From Erpobdella octoculata (taxonomy: Eukaryota; Annelida; Clitellata; Hirudinida; Erpobdellidae), in assembly GCA_963978895.1 (NCBI GenBank), contig OZ022247.1, positions 6,686,383-6,750,382 of the forward strand: DNA of 64,000 nt. Direction: 5' to 3'. A program made the position numbers and the translations under genes. Positions 54,095 through 64,000 of the stretch are shown here, piece after piece (position 1 is the stretch's first letter; each line of letters starts with the position of its first letter). The notes under the pieces are model-generated. The model did no database searches and was not told the origin of the DNA. It was given only the letters and a program-made list of their open reading frames with translations.

Positions 54095-54834
54095 ATTCGC
54101 CGGCAGTATGAGTGGCCTTGTCTAATGCTGAATGTCTATTATTTTGAAGCCATGAGATAACATATTTTTGTAGTTGAACATCTCTTATTCCTTCCCCATT
54201 AATTTCAATGAAGAGAAGAAATCTAAGAGTGTCCTACTGAAGCTTTTTTTCTCGTCAGATTGCTGTTGATTCATTGCTGAAAAACCACGTTCACACTCGG
54301 CTAAACGGATAGGAAATATGCAGAGATCATTTTTAAGCTTTTGTACAAAGAAGGACATGATCTTGGTCTAATCTTCAGTTTGTAAATTCTGAATTGCATT
54401 AAAAGCTCAGCCTGAGAATTAATATCAAATTTAACCAATTTAGCTAAATTAATTATATCTTGATCACCAAACATTGCCCTATCAATTTCATTTTTTGACC
54501 AAACATTGACATCTAAGACATTTACACTTTTCAGACATTGATCAGGGTAAAGGGACAAAATCTTGTAAACAAGACCTTGTAGAAATTGCTTTCTGAAATT
54601 GTCAAAAGTGTTTTCATCTTTTTGTCGATGCTGTAAGTGCAGACTACATTGAGAAAGTATCTGAAGAGAATCTACTATTAAAGCAAGTTCTGCAATAATC
54701 AACCAAATTTTGAGTTTTCTAGAATATTTTGATTTTTCTCTACCGTTTAGTGTGGTTTCATTTGTATTATTAAAACCTGACCCCCCAGTGTAATTTTTTG
54801 ATTTTCTTAGGGAGTCGGCAATGAGCCCCCCCAA
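54095..54834 (-). pseudogene. hAT/KIAA1586-like transposase relic
   Basis: The minus-strand frame 54,834-54,301 carries VNVLDVNVWSKNEIDRAMFGDQDIINLAKL-type sequence, which I recognise from the C-terminal half of hAT-derived KIAA1586-like proteins. A one-base shift near 54,318 is needed to continue into FPIRLAECERGFSAMN (about 54,255-54,312), and another frame holds YVISWLQNNRHSA (about 54,130-54,172). The frame breaks, and the absence of the N-terminal and catalytic core, mark it as dead. It appears to be transposon-derived rather than a host gene. Confidence 0.65.
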
Positions 54835-55172
54835 CCCCCCGGCAATTGTTACCCTGCAACCGCCTGCGAGTCAACGTGGTGACTTTACAAGAGCGCCGCG
54901 TGTGGTCGTTCATCTGAGGACACTAATGGAATTTAATAAATGAACGGATGAATGGAACGCAGACTTATCCACTTGATGTATTATTGTAGAGGGGTGTGAG
55001 GGGGACGTTGAACCCGAACGGACGGTGTCATGCAGATGCAAGATGTCATCTCTCACAAACTATTCTTCAATCTCTAATCAGAGCCTAGCTAATGATCTTT
55101 CATACTATGCTTATATTTATTTATAAGCTAAATATTAGATACTTCTTAACTAAGAAACAGTTTAAGACACCC

Positions 55173-55180
55173 AGAGAGAA

Positions 55181-55227
<47 letters not shown>
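55173..55227. repeat. (GA)n microsatellite
   Basis: GA dinucleotides, about 55 bp. Confidence 0.95.
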
Positions 55228-55228
<1 letters not shown>

Positions 55229-55605
55229 AATACACATACAAAGATACGCACACATACATAGATGATCACGCACACGTTTGCATCTGCAACAAACGTGTGA
55301 TCCATCATGTGGACAACGGCCCCCTCATCTTGTGCAGATCAATACAGCCACAAAATAGAAACAGTAAATAATAACAACAACATGTCCGTGTGATAGGAAC
55401 GCTGACGTCTCTTTTCCTTTCATTCACATCCACGACAAACAAATCTGATTTTTCGTTACAAATGAAACGTAAAGCCTGCGATATATAAGTAATTTTTTGT
55501 ATCTCTTTTTGTGTCCCACAAACACTCTGTAAAGAAATAAATCTGTTTCTGTTCTATTCGCTGGAGGCGCATTGTGATTCTCTTTGAAACGGGAATACAA
55601 AGATG

Positions 55606-55606
<1 letters not shown>

Positions 55607-55703
<97 letters not shown>

Positions 55704-55720
55704 CTGACTCTCTCTCTCCC
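55607..55720. repeat. (CT)n microsatellite
   Basis: Near-pure CT run of about 90 bp with a degenerate tail. It creates Ser-Leu and Arg-Glu frames on opposite strands. Confidence 0.95.
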
Positions 55721-56329
55721 TCCCTCTCCATCTTTCTCTTTATATCCTCCCATTATCAGTCTTTTTTCCAATCTTGTCTTATAAATTCATCAGCGTTCAG
55801 GGCACGTCGAGTTTGAGTGAAATGTTGGCTGCTCGAGCGCAAGTTTTTCATGGAAAAATGTTTTCGTGGGTTCCTTCGCGCCGCTGTTCCAGAGAAATAT
55901 GCCTCAGTGATGTATGTTATTTATACGTCTGAGAAGAAAAAGAAGAAAGAAAAAACCATGCAGCGCTTGAGATAAAACAAATTTCTGTTTCAGAAACTCA
56001 ATGTCGGGATTCATGCAAATCAAACGTGAGGGGAAATAAAAAAAAACTCCAAAAAAGATGATAAAAAATGTTCTTTTATTTTTTAACTTTTGAAACTTTA
56101 CAAGATTGTAGAAAAGCTCAATTTTTTCTTTTGAAATTAGAAACACTCAATCTTCATGTGTGCCGTATTTCAGCGCATAACCGTTTCTTCTTAATTTCAT
56201 TTCCCACAATGAGTTCACAGGGTTCAGTGAAAAAGAAGACCTAATGAAATCCAAATGTTCTTCCTCTCTTAACACATGCAAACAAGACAGCCCACCAACA
56301 CATATTGGAAATAAACGAGCACCCACGAA

Positions 56330-56435
56330 GATGGAAAAAGAGAGAAAATACGAGAGAGAAAAAGAGAGAAACTCCAATGAAGAAAAGACAGAAAAGAAGG
56401 TGAGCAGAGAGAGAGGTATAGAAGATAGAGGAGAA

Positions 56436-56509
<74 letters not shown>

Positions 56510-56531
56510 TAGCGAGAAAGAGTAAGAGAAT

Positions 56532-56565
<34 letters not shown>

Positions 56566-56632
56566 TAAAGAAAGAGAAAGATAGAGAGGGAGAGAGAAGG
56601 AGGTGGAGAGCGAAAGAAAGAGAGAGAAACGA
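56330..56632. repeat. (GA)n-rich tract, about 300 bp
   Basis: The pure GA core at 56,438-56,494 is surrounded by imperfect GAGAAA units. Frames on both strands are artefacts. Confidence 0.95.
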
Positions 56633-57625
56633 TATTCATTCCATGCTGCTACACACCAGATGAAGCAATGCCAAGGGTAGGAAGGAGGAAAATATACGCA
56701 GACCCCTGTCGCATGCGGTAGTAGGATGCAGTAGAATATTCCGGGAAGAATTCGCCGAAGAAAATTGCTCTCGACACGTTTGGGGGAGGCCGACCATCCC
56801 ACTCGCATGTTTATGCCGTCACACGCCCCCCGTGCTTCATTGTTACAGCGCATGTGAAGTCCAATATGACAAAAGGAGATCGAGAAATTATAAATTAATT
56901 TATATTTTAATTAATTTGTTCATAAATAGATATAATGACAAGGTTTGTTACCTTTTTGAGCTAAAGATTCCCTAGATAGACGAATGTTTTATTATAACAT
57001 GCAGGTAAGGATGTCAACAAAATCATATATATATTTGAAGCATGTTCTATAAAAAAGGGCAAATCACGAAAAAGCATTCAGTACGTACGTGCAAGCAGTT
57101 TGCGAGAAAAAAACGAGTCAAATGAAAATAATAAGTAAGAAATTCAAGAGAGCCACCACAGGGCCACGCCTTCGATCCTTCCTCATCACCGTGGGAGAGC
57201 CATTTAGACCCGATGGAAGCACGGGAGTACCCTGCAAGCACCTCCCTACATCAACGAAAAGCATAGGGCATGACGATTTATACGTCAAAGCGAAGTAGAA
57301 AGCCACCCGAGCGTGCGGATGAAGGTCGTTAAAAATCTCTATATGTTTTCCGTATGTTCGGAAAGGTGTTCTGCCTACTACTACTACCACCTCCGGATTG
57401 CCGTAGCCAAGTGCGGTGGAAAGTGGAGGGACTGACACTACAGGAGAGTCTAATTAAGGTTAATTGAAGTTGAAGTGGGAGGAAATATGCTGGAAAGAGA
57501 GCAAGCTATTTCAAACTATTTGACCTTTACTTTTCTTAATTTGTCGGCATGTTTATAGAATATTGAAACTATAAAATAATTGCTTGCATTATTGGTCATC
57601 GAGTCAAATAAGATTTTATATGATG

Positions 57626-57810
57626 TTATTGCTGCTGTTGTTGATGTTGTTGTTGTTGATGATGTTGTTGTTGAGGTTGATGTTGATGTTGATGTTGATG
57701 TTAATGTTGATGTTGCTGATGATGTTGTTGCTGATGTTGATGTTGTTGTTGCTGATGTTGATGTTCCTGATGTTGATGTTGTGACTGTTGTTGTTGTTGT
57801 TGTTGATAGT
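57626..57810. repeat. (GTT/GAT)n trinucleotide array
   Basis: GTTGAT and GTTGTT units for about 185 bp, giving Val-Asp, Leu-Met and Asn-His-Gln repeat frames. A (GT)n/(GA)n run follows to about 57,845. Confidence 0.93.
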
Positions 57811-58600
57811 AAGAGAAAAAGTGTGTGTGTGTGTGAGAGAGATGGAGATGAAGAAGGATTGGCCCTCCACTTACGTGTTCGCTGAAGTGCGAGGGACTGG
57901 ATTTATTCACACAGGAACAAGTGTGCCTGAAAGTGGATGAGAATTTAAAACGTGTAGGTTCGATTCGCGACGCATAAATCCGTTTGGTTTTTTTTTTTTA
58001 TACTTCGAAATAAAAACTTGTTGTTGTTGTTGTTGCGGTGGTCACGTGGCATTATTATTGCTGTAGATGCAGTATTTCGTATGTGTTGTTGTAGTTGGCG
58101 TTGGCGTTGTTGGTGAATAATGGAGGACAATTTTGACGGCAACCTCATCAAGTGGGCAGATGACGTATGTCATCATCCTCGTTCCCGTTGAGACAGGCAC
58201 GACGTACACGCATTCTTCTTCTTCTTCCTCCTCTGGCTACCCTCCCGCTATCTCTCTCATCATCATTTTCTCTCTTTCTTTCTCTCTCTTTTTCACGAAA
58301 CAAATCCTTAAGACATTGCCTGATCGTATATACGGCTTTAAGCCGAAACAGCATTCGGCGTCGTAGACAACTCTAAACAATTGTTTATGCCGACTATAGA
58401 AATTGTTTGCATGCAATGTTGAAGGGGGTGAGGGGAGCCAGTGAGGGAGGGGAGCTCGAGAAGAGGTAACCGGTAGGGGATCAGGTAAGAAATCAGGTGG
58501 GTAAGCTGAGAGAATGATTTTGATACTCACGATGATGCTCCACATCCCTTATACAAATACATGTATATTTATCCCCGGATCCTATGCATCCATGCTCGAC

Positions 58601-61600
58601 ATCTGCCTTCTTTCATAGGAGTATTTTTTTTTATTCTATTTCTTCCCCATGGGCGCATTGCCGCATATCGACACTAAATAATGCTTCAGTTATTAAAAAA
58701 CAATTTTTATAAATTCATAAGATATTACTACAAAATCTAAAATTGTGGATAAATAATTTTTAGCGCTCGTAACCATCTGAGAACCTTAAAATGTCAGATA
58801 TTTGAAAGTGCCACGTAAGTCTGCAAGGCCGTCAACACGTTTTAATAAAGCTAAGCCACTCCGAGGGCTAGCAAATTATGAGCAATCTACAGAGGGGGAG
58901 GACAGGATATGTAGGTCACCAAATGAGGTCATCAGCTGCAGATGATCAAGCAGAAACGCAAAATTAGGTGCATTGAAATGCAGCATAGGGTATTAGGAAA
59001 ATGGAATATATAAAACCAATTGGAAATAAAATATTTTTATTATTAAAAAATAAATTGATGTAGTTAAAATTGAAATTATTTAAATTCTACATTTATATCC
59101 TATAATTAATTTAATTATTGTATGTATAGTATAGTCTTCAATAAACATATTCATTTTTGAATTTAACTTGGTAACATAACATTAATTTATCAGAATTAAT
59201 TTTTTTATTTAAAAAAATTAAATTATTGGAACAGAATAAACTGACAAAATTTATTCGAAAAATATATTCACAAATACCAAACAGTTATAAATATTTATGA
59301 GTAGCATCACCTCCCACCGTGAATTACTGCTGCGATTAAATTACAAATGCATGCCAGTATACTTACTTAATCAAGTAATCATTTACATTCGTGTTAAAAT
59401 AATAATTATATGCATCATTATAAATTCACGAAAAGTAGGCTATAGCTTGCGTAGCATATTATTCACAAACAAGCCGACGCTTATACACCTGCATAATTTA
59501 TTAGCCGAATAAGTCATACACATAACAGGTAAAATGTGACTAATCATTCAAGATATAATTTTGCTTTCTTCGGCCTCTCCTGAAAAATGGGAAATGTAAT
59601 CCTAGAGAGCTGCGATTCTGACACGAACTGAGTGATAAGAGCGTTCTTATATTGCCCAGTGTAATGGTGATGCATGTACTGTTGAAAAGCCAAATATGAT
59701 GATTAGTTTGCCCCGGAAAGTAATTACAATTACATGGAATTATTCTGCTTTCTCTAAGTAAAATGTTGTAGTTGTAAATCTTCTCCATTTAAAAAGGATA
59801 ATAATAAAATATTTATTTTTAACTTATTTTTTGTCTAGAAATTTTTTATTTAAAATAATTCACAATTAAAAACAATATTTTATTGAATATGTAATTTTCA
59901 ATTAATTACAATGTTTTATTAGATAAAATTTAAGTTAAAATAAAATTCAATTTGACTATAATTAAAACAAAAAACTCGCAAAAAAATTCTTAAAATCTAA
60001 ATTTTTAAAAATAAATGTGCATGCAAATATAGCTTTCAAGTGCTTAGATTAGAATTAAGCTTAAAGAGAATCATATTATTGAAGCACTTGTAACACTTGA
60101 AAAAATACAAAAATCTCAAAAATTTAATATTTTACCTGATGTTTACATTAATTGTTAAATTTAGCTGAAAACTAACAAACAAATTGTACAAAATCAAACT
60201 GCACATACGTACATACAGATTTAAAGATCTATATTGTACAGGATAACTTAAAATATGAATTTGCACTCACCTGTCTAATGTGTATAACAGCAGACTTTAA
60301 CATCTGATAAATCACCAACAACCTGCTTATCTTCGATATTCTTCTGCACAAAAACAACATAAATAAATTATTTTACTAACATGTGCTGTAACTGTTGTTT
60401 CTCTCTCTTTTTTATCTATCTCTCTATCTTTTCCTATCTCTATATATTTATATATATACAACTTGTTCTATGTCTTGTGCTTGGCCTGGCCTGAATTTTT
60501 TTAAATATATAATAATATACAAAGACATATAAGAAGGACTTTGATAATATTTTGCAGATGTTATATTATAGTGTTCCGAACTTCAGTAGTTTTAATAATA
60601 GTGCAATATTTTGTAGTTGTTATAGATACTGTTCCATGTTTTTAGTTTGTTCTAATTATTTGTGTATAATAAATTTTTTAAAAGTTTTTCAATTTTGTTA
60701 ATAAGTAACAACAAATTATTGCAAGTAATTTTACTAAAAATTTTATGATACAAAAAATTTCTAAACATTTAATGAAAAAACTTTTCTTAAGTTTAGTTTT
60801 TGCAAATTATTTATTAAAAGCATGAAATGTGAATCGTCATAAAAAAATTTACTTTTAGATTATTTTAATCAAATACTTATTTATATAAAATTTAAAACAT
60901 AACTTTTAAAATAAAAAAAAAACATGAACTAAATTGATATCAACATTTATGAATTTCGGCTTTGTATTTTATGTGTGTAATACAATATAGAGTATTTTAG
61001 TCTACAAAATGCTGATTACATAATGTGTTAAATTGTTTGATATTGAAATTAACAGAATTTAAAAATGCTGGTTTATTATTTATTTATTTATATTTATGAT
61101 GGGTTTTTTGTCAATAGGATAAGTTGGAAAATATTTATTTAAAATAAAAATTAATTAGTTCTGGATGTATGTCAAAAGATTAATTTGAAAATTAAAAGTC
61201 TGTTTAATTTACTAAAATTATTTCAATGTTTAACGAATTGGAAGTCTTTGTTGTTAATTAATTATTAACTACATAATCATTTTTTTTGTTTATTCTCATA
61301 AATTAATTTGTGTTTAGTTTAAATATTCGTTGCTCGTTTTTTGTATGTAGTTATTTTGTAGTAATTCATTCTTTCATTAATTTCAATTAATTGTTTTTTA
61401 TAATTTTCAAATATAAAAAATTTGAACTGCACAAACTCAATCCATATTTTAAAATCCTTAAAATAATATTTCTTATTTTTAGAAAACGGAAACATTTTCA
61501 GTCGGTAGGAGGCGCAAATCTTCAGTGCTTTGAATATCTTTAAAACAAATTCGATGAATCTAGAATATGAATCTATAATTTAAATAATAATAAGCTGGTG

Positions 61601-61660
61601 ACGAATTATTTAAACTCAGATAATAGTAGGTGAATTAATTCGTAAATCAACTTTCACCAA
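58601..61660. other. AT-rich intergenic DNA, no gene seen
   Basis: No recognisable frame or repeat beyond short TA and CTCT runs near 60,400-60,460. Confidence 0.6.
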
Positions 61661-62612
61661 GATAGTTAAGTAGCTTGAAGTACTTATGAATTATAATTAG
61701 TATCACGATAGCAACTCCGCCTTGCTTTTGCAAGCCAGTCCCAAGCCTGGAGAAAGGAGGAGGAGAAAGTTAAAAAGATCAAATTAAGATCCACGACAGG
61801 AAGTACTTAGGTGTTTCCAACATACAGCCATTTTAGTCTTAAAACACCTGGTGTAAAGGACTATAAACTATTACAATAATACCACGATAGCCATGGAGTT
61901 TGAAGTAGGTCTTATGAATTATAATTATTACCAGTGCCGGATTTAGCACTACCAGCACCTTGGGCGAGATGTCTACGGTGCCACCTAACAACAATTCAAA
62001 CCCATAAAAAAAGAAAAGGATATAATGAAATAATCATCATATAGTATATAATAAAATAACCATTTAGTAAAAGAAGTTAATAATATTCGCCATGGATAAT
62101 ATAGCTCTTGTAAGTTGCGATCTTTGATACAATTTAAAACAAAACCAGGATTAACCATGTTCTGATCAGACAAAAAAGATGTCAGACTAACGAGTTTATC
62201 ACACAGCATACAAGAATCTATATCCGATTTAGATTGTACAATTAATTTTAATGGGAAATCACCGTAAAGTTTGACAAGGTCAAGTTTTTCTGGAATCTTT
62301 TTTATATTGTACAAAAATACTATGATTCCGAGTGCTCATTTAACTGTTCAGATCTTTCATTGACTGAAATTAATGTTCACAAGACAGTTGAAAATAACGA
62401 TTTTTCGCTAAATCAGTTTGTGTACGCCTGTGACGACCCTTTATATCCAGTGCCCTGGGCGGTCGCCCAACCCCGCCCTACCCTAACTCGCTACTGATTA
62501 CTATTATCATGATACCTACTTAGCTTGATGTACAAATAAATTATAATTGTGACCAGTAATTAACACGATACCTACTTAGATTGATGTACTTATGAATTAT
62601 AATTATTATCAC
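61661..62612. repeat. Interrupted minisatellite, about 50-56 bp unit
   Basis: At least four copies share CACGATA, CTTGA(A/T)GTAC and TATGAATTATAATTATTA words: 61661-61712, 61882-61931, 62511-62566 and 62567-62612. The hAT relic interrupts it between the second and third copies, and other DNA lies between the first and second. Confidence 0.6.
61932..62496 (-). mobile_element. Dead hAT element, 565 bp
   Basis: The left end CAGTGCCGGATTTAG and inverted right end CAGTAGCGAGTTAG resemble each other and typical hAT ends. The bordering octamers ATTATTAC (61924-61931) and ATTACTAT (62497-62504) agree at 6 of 8 positions, like an aged target duplication. GGGCG-rich blocks lie just inside both ends. 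The minus-strand interior at 62,050-62,314 still reads NLQELYYPWRILLT, close to the (L)xELYPNxxIALRILLT segment of ZMYM/TTF-type hAT transposases. Confidence 0.6.
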
Positions 62613-64000
62613 GATACTTGTGCGTTCTGTAGAGTACGAAACCGCTTCTCCTATGAAATCGGTTGGTGCGGTCGCGTCAGAAGTCCCACAAGTTTGTGTG
62701 GAGAATATTGAACGAGTAAATCAAATTGCAGACGCTGGCCCTCCATCATACAAGTCATCTACTGCAAACATGCGAAGCTGTAAATAAGACCAGAATAATA
62801 GTATAGCCTGACTGCCTGGTTGTGCAAAAAAAAATTGAAGCAATTTCTATTTTATACAAACAATTTTGGAGTATTTATGTTCTCTCTGGCATCAACTTTC
62901 GCTAGCAGCGGTTTCAGCAAAGTTGTTCAACAATGGCGCCAGCAACAACAACAAAAAAACAACTACTACAACAACAACAACAACAACAACCACAACAACT
63001 ACAACAACAACATACAAGACCTTTTAATCGACGTGGCCATGTAATGGAGCTGAGGATTTCACGCTTGAACGCAAAGTTTATCTTGGCGCCTTAATCTTCT
63101 CTTTCATTGCCAGGCAGTAAAGTGTTCTTTACATCGTCCAGTAGATGAGAGGGGGGAGAGATGACTTCTTTTATTTTTTATCTTTACCAGGGCCCGTCAC
63201 ATCTTCAAATTCAAGAAACCACAAAAACAAGATTTCTTGTTTCTGCGGCTCTCAAGTCAGCCCAGTGGACGATCTCGAGCTGAATCCTGAAGTCGCTGAA
63301 AACGCAAAGTAAAAAGTTTGAGCGTTGCAATATAGCTGTCAACGTTCCAATTACTTGCTCTTGAGCTCATCTATTTATAATCATTTCAATAGGAATTGTG
63401 CCAACAACAACAACAATACGCGCAAGAAGTTGGAAGTGTTTTTTGTCGTTTTTGCTGCTTGTGTTGAGGCAGCAGCAAGCAGAAGAACTGCTGCCGTTCA
63501 ATATGGCAAGCAGGCGGGATAGCCAGTTTTTACACAACAACGTGCGCGCATGTTCTCGGATATTTGCAAGCTTTTTCTTAAGCCGACGCGTGTCTTGCTA
63601 CTGTTCTGTTTGGGTTTCATCCTTTCTCCGTTTCAATACTTGTGCTTGTGCTTTATTTATTATTGTTATTTTTATTGTTTTTATTAGCATTTATTTATTT
63701 ATTTATTTATTAAAGTCCAGGGGTGTAATTTCGTCATTTTTGAATATTGAGTGATTCGGTATTAAATAGCATTTCATTGAGGCAATTAGAAATTATAGCA
63801 TAGTACTTGAGCTTAAAATTATTTTTTATTTCATAAATCACTTATACAGCATACATTGAAGCATTATTTATTTATTTATTTAAAAAAAAAGATCGCAGAT
63901 AACACAGGTGACCTATTAAACTTTGCACGCGTTCAAACTTTATGCATTTTTCTTTGGTTTCCCGAATGATAAATGACTTCAGAGATAGAAAGAAACAGAA
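62613..64000. other. Window end: intergenic DNA with short simple repeats
   Basis: Holds a (CAA)n run (about 62,941-63,011), a small CAACAACAA run at 63,400 and an (ATTT)n run at about 63,680-63,712. CAGGGCCCGTCAC at 63,188 resembles a hAT end without a visible partner. No gene is recognisable. Confidence 0.5.

Larger units (their letters stand above)
54854..58600. other. Simple-repeat-rich region with non-repetitive islands, no gene called
   Basis: Less AT-rich and with more CpG than most of the window. Between the listed GA/CT and GTT arrays, the islands 56,640-56,880 and 57,050-57,450 have complex sequence. The minus-strand frame at 57,118-57,438 (106 codons) includes a Val run from a triplet repeat and matches nothing I know. 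Confidence 0.45.

Noticed and set aside
55424..56853. Arg-Glu and Ser-Leu repeat frames on both strands
   Set aside because: Artefacts of the GA/CT microsatellites.
57957..57996. GGTTCGATTCG followed by a T run, like a pol III B box and terminator
   Set aside because: No convincing A box or tRNA-like fold was found upstream.

Overview
The window is animal nuclear DNA. It is strongly AT-rich, with introns, long simple-sequence arrays ((TA)n, (CT)n, (GTAT)n) and many cut-and-paste DNA transposons. It has no operons, rRNA genes, recognisable tRNA genes or CRISPR arrays. The one host gene I recognise is a posterior Hox gene on the minus strand (38,055-39,690). Its homeodomain is of the lophotrochozoan Post2 class, so the animal is probably a mollusc, annelid, brachiopod or relative. 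The species cannot be decided from this window.

Layout. 1-5,560: AT-rich DNA with one MITE (1,781-2,019). 5,561-7,591: a composite of a dead hAT transposon (transposase C-terminus, minus strand) invaded by a GC-rich inverted-repeat element with a (TA)n core and an 18-bp minisatellite. 10,020-11,200: short tandem repeats. 11,861-12,791: a pogo/Tc1-mariner-like non-autonomous element. 16,955-17,410: a 0.23-kb tandem duplication. 23,048-26,522: an apparently complete hAT transposon with matching 8-bp target duplications, 16-bp identical inverted ends and a three-exon transposase. It sits exactly at the left edge of an older hAT MITE (26,522-26,979). 27,696-28,296: a 5'-truncated LINE tail. 32,970-34,280: (CT)n and (GTAT)n arrays. 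38,055-39,690: Post2. 40,142-40,321: (TA)n. 45,016-47,606: a tandem duplication, a (TA)n hairpin, an unidentified low-copy-looking stretch and a short TA-flanked MITE. 53,700-54,850: a hAT/KIAA1586-like relic. 55,100-58,600: GA/CT and GTT/GAT simple repeats. 61,660-62,612: a minisatellite carrying a dead hAT insertion.

Post2 would act as a sequence-specific transcription factor in posterior patterning. The other coding features are transposases or their remains, and nothing suggests that they work together with Post2. No second Hox gene is visible within about 38 kb on one side and 24 kb on the other. Distal regulatory elements of Post2 may lie in the non-repetitive islands (for example 49,860-50,092), but that is inference.

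Limits: splice sites were chosen by eye (frame plus GT/AG). Family names rest on recognised motifs, not on database searches.
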